Assembly: GCA_018902915.1 (NCBI GenBank)
Contig: JAHIPS010000066.1
Location: 1-46,928, forward strand
Source: Candidatus Omnitrophota bacterium
GTDB lineage: Bacteria > Omnitrophota > Gorgyraeia > Gorgyraeales > Gorgyraeaceae
Direction of reading: 5' to 3'
DNA length: 46,928 nt
Numbering within the stretch: position 1 is the stretch's first letter; the number at the start of each line of letters is the position of its first letter. Position numbers and translations under genes: made by a program. The notes beneath the pieces are model-generated. The model worked only from the letters and a program-made list of their open reading frames with translations. It had not been told where the DNA came from and searched no databases. Positions 26,614 to 35,340 of this stretch are shown piece after piece.

Positions 26614-27173
26614 TATTAATGATCGATAATTACGATTCCTTTACATACAATCTTGTCCAGTATCTTTCCGAGCTCGGCGAGAAATTGGTTGTGCACAGGA
26701 ATGACAAGATTTCCATAAAAGAGATCGAGAAGTTAAGGCCCAGCCGCATTGTTATTTCTCCAGGGCCAGGCAGGCCGTGTGACGCCGGGATATCAAAGCA
26801 GGTCATAAAAAAGTTTAGCGGCAAGATCCCGATATTGGGCGTGTGCCTGGGACACCAGTGCATTGCAGAGGTGTTTGGCGCCAGGGTGGTGACAGCGCGC
26901 AGGTTGATGCATGGCAAGACCTCCATGATTTACCATAAAAAAAGCGGCTTATTCAAAGGCATTGCCAGTCCTTTTGAGGCAACGCGTTATCATTCGTTGA
27001 TAGTGGAGCGCCGGAGATTGCCTAAAACGCTTCAGCTCACGGCGTGGACAAAAGAGGGCGAGATAATGGGATTAAAGCATAAAAAATTTCCGGTATGGGG
27101 CGTGCAGTTTCATCCGGAATCGATTTTAACAACAAACGGCAAGCGGCTTTTACGCAACTTCATCAAAGCCTAA
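26610..27173 (+). CDS. trpG: Anthranilate/aminodeoxychorismate synthase glutamine amidotransferase
   Basis: [50 protein letters not shown]. Confidence 0.95.
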   Translation: MILMIDNYDSFTYNLVQYLSELGEKLVVHRNDKISIKEIEKLRPSRIVISPGPGRPCDAGISKQVIKKFSGKIPILGVCLGHQCIAEVFGARVVTARRLMHGKTSMIYHKKSGLFKGIASPFEATRYHSLIVERRRLPKTLQLTAWTKEGEIMGLKHKKFPVWGVQFHPESILTTNGKRLLRNFIKA

Positions 27174-27184
27174 GGGGCAGGGAT

Positions 27185-28195
27185 ATGATAAGAGAGGCTA
27201 TTAGCAAAGTAGTGGATGGTTTTGATCTGGCGCGCGAAGAGATGATCGCGTGCATGAACGAGATAATGACTGGCGCTGCAACGCTGGCGCAGATCGCAAG
27301 TTTTCTTACTGCGCTGAGGATGAAGGGCGAGACAGTGGAGGAGATCACGGGCGCGGCAATGGTGATGCGCGAGAAGGCGACGAGGATCGAGGTGGGCGGA
27401 GGCACAGTGGTGGACACATGCGGCACAGGCGGGAGCGGGGCGAACACATTTAATGTGTCGACGGCCAGCGCGTTTGTGGTAAGCGGCGCCGGGTTAAAGG
27501 TGGCAAAGCATGGCAACAGGGCTGTTTCGAGTGAGTGCGGCAGCGCGGATGTCTTAAAAGCGCTCGGTGTTAATATCGATATCACGCCTGATAAGGTCAA
27601 GGAGTGCATTGAGAAGATCGGTATTGGATTTTTGTTCGCGCCTCTTTTTCACGGCGCGATGAAATACGCGATAGGTCCTCGTCGGGAAATAGGCATCAGG
27701 ACGATCTTCAACGTGCTCGGCCCGCTTACGAATCCTGCTGGCGCGAGCTGTCAGGTCGTGGGTGTGTATCGCAGGGAGCTTACAGAGGTAATCGCAGATG
27801 TTTTGAAAAATCTCGGGACAAAGAGGGCGTTTGTGGTGCACGGCCTTGATTCGCTTGACGAGATTACAATTACTGACAGGACCAAGATCACGGAGTTGAA
27901 AAACAAAAAGACCAGGACCTTTTACATCAAGCCGCAGGATTTTAAAATAAAAAAGGCGCGGCTCGAAGATATAAGAGGCGGCAGTCCTGAGGAGAATGCA
28001 GGCATTGTAAAAGAGGTGTTAAGCGGGAAAAAAGGGCCGCGGCAGGATGTGGTAGTGCTGAATGCAGCGGCGGCATTAGTGGCAGGCGGCCTTGCCCCGG
28101 ATTTTAAAAAAGGCGTTGATTTAGCGAGGGAGTCAATAGAATCTGGAAAGGCCATGGCTAAGCTGAAGGGGCTTATCGATTTTACCAGCAAATAA
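27185..28195 (+). CDS. trpD: Anthranilate phosphoribosyltransferase
   Basis: [42 protein letters not shown] 27185 after GGGGCAGGGAT. Confidence 0.95.
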   Translation: MIREAISKVVDGFDLAREEMIACMNEIMTGAATLAQIASFLTALRMKGETVEEITGAAMVMREKATRIEVGGGTVVDTCGTGGSGANTFNVSTASAFVVSGAGLKVAKHGNRAVSSECGSADVLKALGVNIDITPDKVKECIEKIGIGFLFAPLFHGAMKYAIGPRREIGIRTIFNVLGPLTNPAGASCQVVGVYRRELTEVIADVLKNLGTKRAFVVHGLDSLDEITITDRTKITELKNKKTRTFYIKPQDFKIKKARLEDIRGGSPEENAGIVKEVLSGKKGPRQDVVVLNAAAALVAGGLAPDFKKGVDLARESIESGKAMAKLKGLIDFTSK

Positions 28196-28206
28196 GGAAG
28201 GGGATA

Positions 28207-29001
28207 ATGAAGGGGTTTTTGAATGAAGTCGTCAACGTGAAGAAGAAAGAGGTCGAGGCGCTGAAGGCGAGGACGCCTATAACGCATTTTGTCCACGCAA
28301 AACGGCTTCTTAAAGGTGTGAGAGCTTTTAAGGATGCGGTCTCGGCAGGCGGCCGAGTGAACCTCATCGCGGAAATAAAGAAAAAATCCCCTTCAAATAA
28401 AAAAGGGTTTTTGAAAAAGCTGAATGTCGCCAGCATTGCGAAGATATACGAGGAAAATGGCGCGAAGGCCATATCAGTCCTGACGGATAAAAAATATTTT
28501 GGGGGCGACGGCTTGCATATAGCTGAGGTGCGGCGCGTCGTGAACATCCCTGTTCTAAGAAAGGATTTTATTATAGATGAATACCAGATCTACGAATCCC
28601 GCTATTTAGGCGCGGACGCGATTCTTTTGATCGCGAGGATCCTCACGAAGCAACAGATACAAAGCTTCATGCATCTTGCAAAAAGAATCGGTATGGAATG
28701 CCTGGTGGAGGTCCACTGTGAAAAAGATCTGGAGAAGGCGCTTGTCGCAGGCGCGAAGATAATAGGCATTAACAATAGAGACCTGGACACTTTTAAGGTG
28801 AGTTTGGGAACGACATTCAAATTGGCTTCAAAAATGCCTGATCAGGTAATAAAGGTGAGCGAGAGCGGGATCGGCAGTAATGATGATATTGCGAGAATTA
28901 AAAATGCAGGCGTGAACGCGGTTTTAATAGGGACTTCATTATTGGGGTCCAAAGACATTGGTGCCAAAATAAAGGAAATAATGGGGGAGAATAAGGGATG
29001 A
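28207..29001 (+). CDS. trpC: Indole-3-glycerol phosphate synthase
   Basis: LIAEIKKKSPSNKKGF, VLTDKKYFGGD, LRKDFIIDEYQIYESRYLGADAILLIA, INNRDLDTF. Confidence 0.95.
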   Translation: MKGFLNEVVNVKKKEVEALKARTPITHFVHAKRLLKGVRAFKDAVSAGGRVNLIAEIKKKSPSNKKGFLKKLNVASIAKIYEENGAKAISVLTDKKYFGGDGLHIAEVRRVVNIPVLRKDFIIDEYQIYESRYLGADAILLIARILTKQQIQSFMHLAKRIGMECLVEVHCEKDLEKALVAGAKIIGINNRDLDTFKVSLGTTFKLASKMPDQVIKVSESGIGSNDDIARIKNAGVNAVLIGTSLLGSKDIGAKIKEIMGENKG

Positions 29002-29645
29002 TAAGGGTCAGGGTCAAGTTTTGCGGTATCACGTCAGCGGCTGACGCTGAGAAGGCGGTCGAAGCAGGCGCGGACGCGCTCGGTTTTGTATTTTTTAAAG
29101 AGAGCCCTCGCTACGTTACTCCGGAAGATGCCGAGAGGATAATAAGGGATTTGCCGCCTTTTATCAGCAAGGTGGGCATTTTTGTGAACGACGACCTTGC
29201 TTTTATTGAAGAGTGCGTGACAAGGCGCGGGCTTAATACTGTGCAGCTGCATGGAGATGAGGATACGAGATACTGCGTGGCGTTTAAAGATATGAAGCTC
29301 AAAGGCGTTAGTTTGATAAAGGCCATAAGGGTCAAGGACAGGGAGAGTCTTTCTCTGATAGAAGAATGCCCGGCAGACGCGTTTCTGCTGGACGCGTACA
29401 AGAGCAATGTCTATGGCGGCACAGGCAAGGGGTTTGACAGGACGCTCGCGATTGTGGCAGGGGAATACTGCAGACGCATTATCGTGGCCGGCGGGCTCAC
29501 GCCTGACAACGTGTATGACCTTATAAAAGAGACCCGGCCGTACGCTGTAGATGTCTCGAGCGGCATAGAATCAAGTCCTGGCAGGAAAAACGTGGAACTG
29601 ATGGAAGAATTTATGGGCGAGGTCAGGAGGACAGAGGAAGATTAG
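28998..29645 (+). CDS. trpF: Phosphoribosylanthranilate isomerase
   Basis: VKFCGITSAADAEKAVEAGADALGFVFFKESPRYV, GLNTVQLHGDE, DVSSGIESSPGRKN. Confidence 0.95.
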   Translation: MIRVRVKFCGITSAADAEKAVEAGADALGFVFFKESPRYVTPEDAERIIRDLPPFISKVGIFVNDDLAFIEECVTRRGLNTVQLHGDEDTRYCVAFKDMKLKGVSLIKAIRVKDRESLSLIEECPADAFLLDAYKSNVYGGTGKGFDRTLAIVAGEYCRRIIVAGGLTPDNVYDLIKETRPYAVDVSSGIESSPGRKNVELMEEFMGEVRRTEED

Positions 29646-29698
29646 TGTTCAAGGCTAAGCCTTGAACAAGCTTGTTCAAGGCTTAGCCTTGAACACTA
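29643..29698. repeat. Family A doublet, locus 5 (56-bp perfect palindrome spanning trpF stop to next ATG)
   Basis: TAGTGTTCAAGGCTAAGCCTTGAACAAG/CTTGTTCAAGGCTTAGCCTTGAACACTA. Confidence 0.97.
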
Positions 29699-30627
29699 TG
29701 AAGACGGGGTTAATTTACCATCCAATTTTTCTGCAGCATGATACAGGCGACCACCATCCGGAACGTGCCTCAAGATTACAGGCAATCCTTAGAAAATTAA
29801 AGAAGACAGGGCTTATTGACAAGCTGGACCTTGTTGAGCCAGGCGCAGCGCAGGTAGAAGATGTCGCGCTCGCGCACTCCAGAGATTATATAACAAGCGT
29901 GGAGGAAGCCTGCAAAAACGCGCCAGCTAATCTTGATCCAGATACTGTTGTTTCCCGCGATTCTTACAGGGCTGCGCTTTTTGCTGCCGGGGCTGTGGTA
30001 AAGGCAGCGGACCTTGTGATAAATGGCGAGGCCCGCAATGCGTTTTGCATGGTCAGGCCGCCAGGTCATCATGCAAGGACAGGGCAGGCAATGGGATTTT
30101 GTCTGTTCAATAATGTTGCTATTGGCGCGAAGTATGTTCAGAAAAGGTATGGCATAGGCCGAATAGCGATTATTGACTGGGACGTGCACCACGGCAATGG
30201 CACAGAGGAGATTTTTTATAAAGATCCGAGCGTTTTGTATATAAGTTTGCATCAATATCCCCATTACCCCGGCACAGGCAAAGCAGGAGATACGGGAGAG
30301 GACAGGGGCAAAGGTTTTAATTTAAACATCCCGATGCAGGCTTCTAGCGGCAATGACGAGTATATAAAGGTATTTAAGGATAAAGTTACGCCGAAACTTA
30401 AAGATTTTAATCCAGAGTTTGTGTTCATATCCGCAGGTTTTGATGGGCACAGGGATGATCCATTATCCTCCACAAATCTTACTGAAACCGGTTATCATGA
30501 AATGACTTGCATGATAAAGGAGCTCGCGCCTGGCCGACTGGTTTCAGTCCTCGAAGGCGGCTACAATCTCTTCAGTCTCGCAGATTCAGCACATTCCCAC
30601 ATCAGCGCCCTGACCTTGACAAACTGA
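29698..30627 (+). CDS. Histone deacetylase-family (AcuC/acetylpolyamine aminohydrolase-like) protein
   Basis: DHHPERASRLQAI, RPPGHHARTGQAMGFCLFNNVAIGA, IIDWDVHHGNGTEEIFY, SAGFDGHRDDPL; start after the repeat at ATG 29698. Confidence 0.9.
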   Translation: MKTGLIYHPIFLQHDTGDHHPERASRLQAILRKLKKTGLIDKLDLVEPGAAQVEDVALAHSRDYITSVEEACKNAPANLDPDTVVSRDSYRAALFAAGAVVKAADLVINGEARNAFCMVRPPGHHARTGQAMGFCLFNNVAIGAKYVQKRYGIGRIAIIDWDVHHGNGTEEIFYKDPSVLYISLHQYPHYPGTGKAGDTGEDRGKGFNLNIPMQASSGNDEYIKVFKDKVTPKLKDFNPEFVFISAGFDGHRDDPLSSTNLTETGYHEMTCMIKELAPGRLVSVLEGGYNLFSLADSAHSHISALTLTN

Positions 30628-30643
30628 TTAAAATCATTATACT
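30616..30643 (+). promoter_or_regulatory. Sigma70-like promoter for the HTH-porin pair
   Basis: TTGACA, 16 bp, TATACT; a second TATACT at 30648-30653 within a CATTATACTT/CATTATACTA direct repeat. Confidence 0.6.
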
Positions 30644-30683
30644 TCATTATACTATGACTTAATGGGTTATAAAGGAGCATACC

Positions 30684-30878
30684 GTGGCTAAAGCTAAGCA
30701 GGTTATGACTGTAAAAGATGTGGCAAGCTATCTTGATGTCCACCCTATGACTATATATAAATATGTCAAAGATGGCAGGATTCCAGCATTTAAGATAGGG
30801 GATAGTTGGAGAATACGAAAGGATTCCATGCAGAAGTGGATCAAGGAAAGCGAAGGAAAAAATGGAGGTAAATCATGA
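30684..30878 (+). CDS. Excisionase-family (MerR-like) helix-turn-helix DNA-binding protein
   Basis: MTVKDVASYLDVHPMTIYKYVKDGRIPAFKIGDSWRIRKDSMQKWI; GTG start with AAAGGAG. Confidence 0.88.
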   Translation: MAKAKQVMTVKDVASYLDVHPMTIYKYVKDGRIPAFKIGDSWRIRKDSMQKWIKESEGKNGGKS

Positions 30879-32155
30879 GACATATACTGATGATCACCAT
30901 TTTACTCGCTGCTAGTTGCGGCAATGCGTTCGCGCTGGGCGGCGGAGGTTTCCGAAACGAGGTCGTGGATGCAGAAGCAGCCGGGAAAGGGTATAGCTTT
31001 GTGGCGCAGGCAGACAACCCTTCAGCAGTGCACTACAACCCTGCTGGCATGATACAGCTCGAAGGGCAGCAGGTATCTCTGGGCTACACAGCTGAAGGTC
31101 CGCGAAACGAATGCGATACCTCGCAGACAGGCGACACGGTCCAGATGGAAAAGGATACATTTTTCGTCCCGAACTTTTTCTTCGTGACAGAGCTTCCATG
31201 GGAAAATTTCAGATTCGGCCTGGGCGCCACTTCGCCCTACGGCCTTTCCACTGACTGGGCTGATGATAGTTTTTCCAGGAATGTCAGCACAGAGTCAAAC
31301 CTTAAAATGTTTAACATCAATCCCAGCATTGCCTACAAGGTCAATGATTATTTATCCATGGGAGTCGGTGTGGATTATTTTATAGCTGAGATCTCAAAAC
31401 ACAAAAGGATCACACCTGGGCTTGGCGGTGGAGATTTTCACATGGCAGTCAAAGATGAAGGCTGGGGGTATAATATAGGTCTTTTAATAAAGCCGTTCGA
31501 AGGGCATCGGATAGGAATCTCCTATAGGAGCGAAATTGATTTAGAGTATGAAGGCACGGCAAACCTGGATAATCTAGCAACTGCGCCAATAAATTATGCT
31601 GCTATTTTTGGCGGCGCAAACTATTCAACTGCTTTAAAGTCAGACGGCACGATCCCGCGTTCTGTAGCAGTTGGCTATGCTTATCAGCCAAACGATAGAC
31701 TGACCATTGAGGCAGATATTGAATGGACAGACTGGGCGTGCGTGGAGCAAGAGTTTTTAAGCTTTCCTGACGAAGGCGCTCCTCTCCGCCTTGCTGTATT
31801 AAACGACGGCAATCCTGTTTCCCGCGACTGGAACGATGTATTTGCTTACGGCATTGGCCTGGATTACAAATGGACAGAGGCAACAAACCTGAGGTGCGGG
31901 TTCTTCTATGTAGAAAAAACCATACCGTCAGCCAACCTGGACACAGCTCTGCCTGATTCTAATAAACACGGGGTAACGCTTGGCCTGGGCCATCAATTTT
32001 TAAAGGACGTAAAAATAGACATGGCCTACACCTTTATAAAACTCAGGGACAGGGATATTACGAATGACGTAGGACTCAATACGGGCAGCAACATCGACGG
32101 CACATACAAAGGGCATCTAAACATAGTCGCTGTGGAGTTTACCTATAAGTATTAA
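30875..32155 (+). CDS. FadL/OmpP1/TodX-family outer-membrane transporter
   Basis: Signal peptide; GGGFRNEVVDAEAAGKGYSFVAQADNPSAVHYNPAGMIQLEGQQVSLGY; terminal beta-strand VEFTYKY. Confidence 0.87.
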   Translation: MRHILMITILLAASCGNAFALGGGGFRNEVVDAEAAGKGYSFVAQADNPSAVHYNPAGMIQLEGQQVSLGYTAEGPRNECDTSQTGDTVQMEKDTFFVPNFFFVTELPWENFRFGLGATSPYGLSTDWADDSFSRNVSTESNLKMFNINPSIAYKVNDYLSMGVGVDYFIAEISKHKRITPGLGGGDFHMAVKDEGWGYNIGLLIKPFEGHRIGISYRSEIDLEYEGTANLDNLATAPINYAAIFGGANYSTALKSDGTIPRSVAVGYAYQPNDRLTIEADIEWTDWACVEQEFLSFPDEGAPLRLAVLNDGNPVSRDWNDVFAYGIGLDYKWTEATNLRCGFFYVEKTIPSANLDTALPDSNKHGVTLGLGHQFLKDVKIDMAYTFIKLRDRDITNDVGLNTGSNIDGTYKGHLNIVAVEFTYKY

Positions 32156-32160
32156 AAAAT

Positions 32161-33297
32161 ATGATACATACCGTTTTCTTACTACTTGCAAATATAAGGG
32201 ATTTAGTAATCAGGTTTTTGCCTGGTTTTGCAGGCCGCCTGTTAGTCGGTAAGGGTGAGTTTGCATTTGTCGTTCATCCGCGTGATTTAAGCGATACGAA
32301 GAGAAAATATCCTTTTGCAAGATATCTGCCAAAAGCAGTAATAGAAGTCTGGAGCCGCTACCAGTGGCCCACAGTAGCGTCTAGAATAGAGGGATTAGTA
32401 ACGCGTTCTGGCAGAAAGGTAAATGGCTGGGTCGTGATATGTCCCATGACGACAAAGCTTATGATTAAGAATAGAAACGTGGCAAGAAAAAGAGTTTTAC
32501 AGACAGTTAGGCTTGCTGAGAAATTAGGAGCGAAGATCGTAGGACTCGGAGCTTTTACATCAATAGTTACTAGAGATGGGAGAACTTTGATAGGAAAGAC
32601 AAGAGTCGGTATAACTTCCGGCAATGCCTACTCAGCAGCAGTAGCAATTGAGAATCTGGAGCGCCTAATGTCTTTAACAGGACGCGAGCTTAGAGAATCT
32701 ACTTTAGCAGTTGTTGGAGGTGCAGGTTCTGTTGGCAGCGCATGTTCAAAGATATTAGCAAAAAAAGCAAAAAAATTAATCATAGTAGATAAGAATAAAA
32801 GGGAGTTAAAAGACCTCATGGATTACATAAATATTGACGGCGTAGTTAAAGGAAGAACAGATGTAGCATCTATAAAAGAAGCAGATGGAATAATAGTGGT
32901 TACTAATGCGCCAGGCGCAATTGTAAGGGCCAGCCATTTAAAAAGAGGCGCAGTTGTAGTAGATGCTGCTCAACCAAAGAATGTATCCAGGCATATTCCA
33001 GACCAGAGAGATGATGTTATAGTTGTAGAATCTGCAATAGTTAGAAGTAATGGTATAGAGTGTAATTTTGATTTTGGATTGAATTATGGCGAAGCCCTGG
33101 GATGCCTGGCAGAGGTGATACTTTTAGCATGGATGGAGCACAAAGGAAATTATTCTTTGGGAAAAGTGGATCTGGCACAAGTAGAGGAGGTTTCTAAATT
33201 GGCGAAAGAATTAGGATTTAAATCGGCCGATTTTAGAAATTCTTCCGGTAATATTAAAAAAGAACAGATATTAACCCTCAAAGACATTTCTACATAA
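32161..33297 (+). CDS. Long-chain acyl-ACP reductase (AAR)-like NAD(P)-dependent oxidoreductase
   Basis: LAEKLGAKIVGLGAFTSIV, TSGNAYSAAVAIENLE, STLAVVGGAGSVGSACSKIL, IECNFDFG...CLAEVILLAWMEHKGNYSLGK aligned from memory to cyanobacterial AAR. Confidence 0.72.
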   Translation: MIHTVFLLLANIRDLVIRFLPGFAGRLLVGKGEFAFVVHPRDLSDTKRKYPFARYLPKAVIEVWSRYQWPTVASRIEGLVTRSGRKVNGWVVICPMTTKLMIKNRNVARKRVLQTVRLAEKLGAKIVGLGAFTSIVTRDGRTLIGKTRVGITSGNAYSAAVAIENLERLMSLTGRELRESTLAVVGGAGSVGSACSKILAKKAKKLIIVDKNKRELKDLMDYINIDGVVKGRTDVASIKEADGIIVVTNAPGAIVRASHLKRGAVVVDAAQPKNVSRHIPDQRDDVIVVESAIVRSNGIECNFDFGLNYGEALGCLAEVILLAWMEHKGNYSLGKVDLAQVEEVSKLAKELGFKSADFRNSSGNIKKEQILTLKDIST

Positions 33298-33307
33298 AGG
33301 TAAATCG

Positions 33308-35338
33308 ATGTTTAATTATTTTTCCATTCCAAATTTGATAAGCGTAGTTATTTGCTTTTCAATAGGTTGCCTTACATTATTAAATAATTCTAGAGCTAAA
33401 TTGAATAGAGCTTATTTTACACAAGCCGTAGCAGTAACAATTTGGCAGCTTGGCACTTTTCTTCTTTTAAATTCAAAAGTTCTTGACAGGGTTGATTTTT
33501 GGTCAAGATTTACATATATTGGAGCTATTTTTATTCCTGTTACCACTTTTCATGTAAGTGTGGAGTTTTTACAAAAAGAAAAACTAAGGAGATTAGTTTT
33601 CTTAGGATATTTATTAGGCATATTTGTTTTTTTACCATTGAGCTGGACAAATTTATTTTTATCGGGGTCTTATCATTATTATTGGGGGCATTGGTTTAAA
33701 GCCGGTATTTTACACCCACTTTTTATTTTATTTTTTTCATTTTTTGCAATTTTTGCTTTTACTTCTCTTTATTTAAAATATAAAACTTCTCTTGGAATAG
33801 AGAAGAGTCGTGCAGCATATATTCTTGTTGGAACATTTATTGCCTATTTAGGAGCAGTTGACTTTTTGCCGGATTACGGCATACAGGTTTACCCATCTAG
33901 CACACTTGCTATATGCGTATACGCCTTAATAACTAGTTATGCAATAATAAAATATCGCATTTTAGATATAGAAATTGCTATAAAAAGAACTGTAATATTT
34001 GGCGGACTTTTTGCATTTGTTTCTTTTGTTTTGATAAGTTTTACGTATTTTCTACAAAATTTGCTTCATAATTTAGTTGGTGTTGGCCAGTGGCTGATAT
34101 TGCTTTTCAGCGCACCTGTTATCATATTTACTTTAGACCCATTAAAAAGTTTTTTAACGCATATTACTGACAGATACTTATTTCAGAAAAAATATGATTA
34201 TCAACAGACTTTAAAGGAAGCCAGTGAAGGTATGACTCTTGTGACAGATATGAAGAAATTATTAAATCTTATAGTCAGGATAGTTACTAGGAGTATAAGG
34301 GTTAAAAGCGCGGCTATTTTTCAATTTGACGAAACAAAAAATAAATATATTTTAAAGGTACGAAGAGGTGTAATTCGAAGACATTCTGGATATGCTATTG
34401 ATGAAAATAACGTTTTAATCAAGTGGTTCAAGGAACACAAAGAGACTTTGCTCCTTGATGAAATAGAGGATTGGCTTAAGTCAGAGAAATTTTTATATAA
34501 GGAAGCAGGTTTAAGAGAAAGACTCGTTGCCATAAAAGAAGAGTTATTGAGCATGAATAGTGTGGTATGTGTGCCAAGTTTCATTAAAGGGTATTTGATT
34601 GGTTTTCTGATACTTGGCGAGAAGCTTTCAGGAGACGCATTTACACAGGAAGATATTAGGCTTTTATCTACATTGTCGAGTGAGGTAGCTATTGCGGTTG
34701 AAAATGCAAAGAATTTTATGGAAGTCGAAAAGCTTCGCGAAAAGGAAAGAGAAAGTTATATTCAAACAGTTCTTGCCCTTGCGCAGACTGTTGATGAAAA
34801 AGATTCTTACACGCATGGCCATTTGGAAGATGTGAGTTATTATGGGATTAAGGTTGCAGAAGAGCTGATAGAGTCTTCTGAGTTTAAGGCTGAGATAAAT
34901 AAGGAGGAACTTGAGACCGCCCTGAAACTTCACGATATAGGAAAGATTGGCGTACCTGATGCGATTCTGAATAAAAATGGAAAGCTGACATCAGGGGAAT
35001 GGGCTATTATGAAGCAACATTGCGAGATAGGAGCGAGGATTGTAGAGCCCATTGAAAAATTAAGAAACGTCGGTAATGTTATTAAACATCATCAGGAGAA
35101 ATATGATGGAACCGGTTATCCCGACGGCCTTAAAGGCGAAGAGATTCCGCTCGAATCCCGCATTATTGCGGTTGTGGATTCTTATCACGCCATGACATCA
35201 GACAGGCCTTATAGAAAGGCATTATCTGAGGATGTTGCTATTAAAGAATTGAAGAATAATATAGGAAAGCAATTTGACCCTATAGTTGTGGCTGCTTTTA
35301 TCAGAGCACGGGAGAAGGGTAAGATAGAGAAAATATAG
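33308..35338 (+). CDS. 7TM sensor (HisK_7TM-like) - GAF - HD-GYP putative c-di-GMP phosphodiesterase
   Basis: About 7 N-terminal TM segments; LKLHDIGKIGVPD, HHQEKYDGTGYPDGLKGEEIPLESRIIAVVDSYHAMTSDRPYRKAL. Confidence 0.9.
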   Translation: MFNYFSIPNLISVVICFSIGCLTLLNNSRAKLNRAYFTQAVAVTIWQLGTFLLLNSKVLDRVDFWSRFTYIGAIFIPVTTFHVSVEFLQKEKLRRLVFLGYLLGIFVFLPLSWTNLFLSGSYHYYWGHWFKAGILHPLFILFFSFFAIFAFTSLYLKYKTSLGIEKSRAAYILVGTFIAYLGAVDFLPDYGIQVYPSSTLAICVYALITSYAIIKYRILDIEIAIKRTVIFGGLFAFVSFVLISFTYFLQNLLHNLVGVGQWLILLFSAPVIIFTLDPLKSFLTHITDRYLFQKKYDYQQTLKEASEGMTLVTDMKKLLNLIVRIVTRSIRVKSAAIFQFDETKNKYILKVRRGVIRRHSGYAIDENNVLIKWFKEHKETLLLDEIEDWLKSEKFLYKEAGLRERLVAIKEELLSMNSVVCVPSFIKGYLIGFLILGEKLSGDAFTQEDIRLLSTLSSEVAIAVENAKNFMEVEKLREKERESYIQTVLALAQTVDEKDSYTHGHLEDVSYYGIKVAEELIESSEFKAEINKEELETALKLHDIGKIGVPDAILNKNGKLTSGEWAIMKQHCEIGARIVEPIEKLRNVGNVIKHHQEKYDGTGYPDGLKGEEIPLESRIIAVVDSYHAMTSDRPYRKALSEDVAIKELKNNIGKQFDPIVVAAFIRAREKGKIEKI

Positions 35339-35340
35339 TT

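Noticed and set aside
29662-29697. Deacetylase ORF starting inside the repeat (MNKLVQGLALNT)
   Set aside because: The extension is pure repeat translation with no RBS; ATG 29698 gives the usual family N-terminus, although the repeat-internal start cannot be fully excluded.
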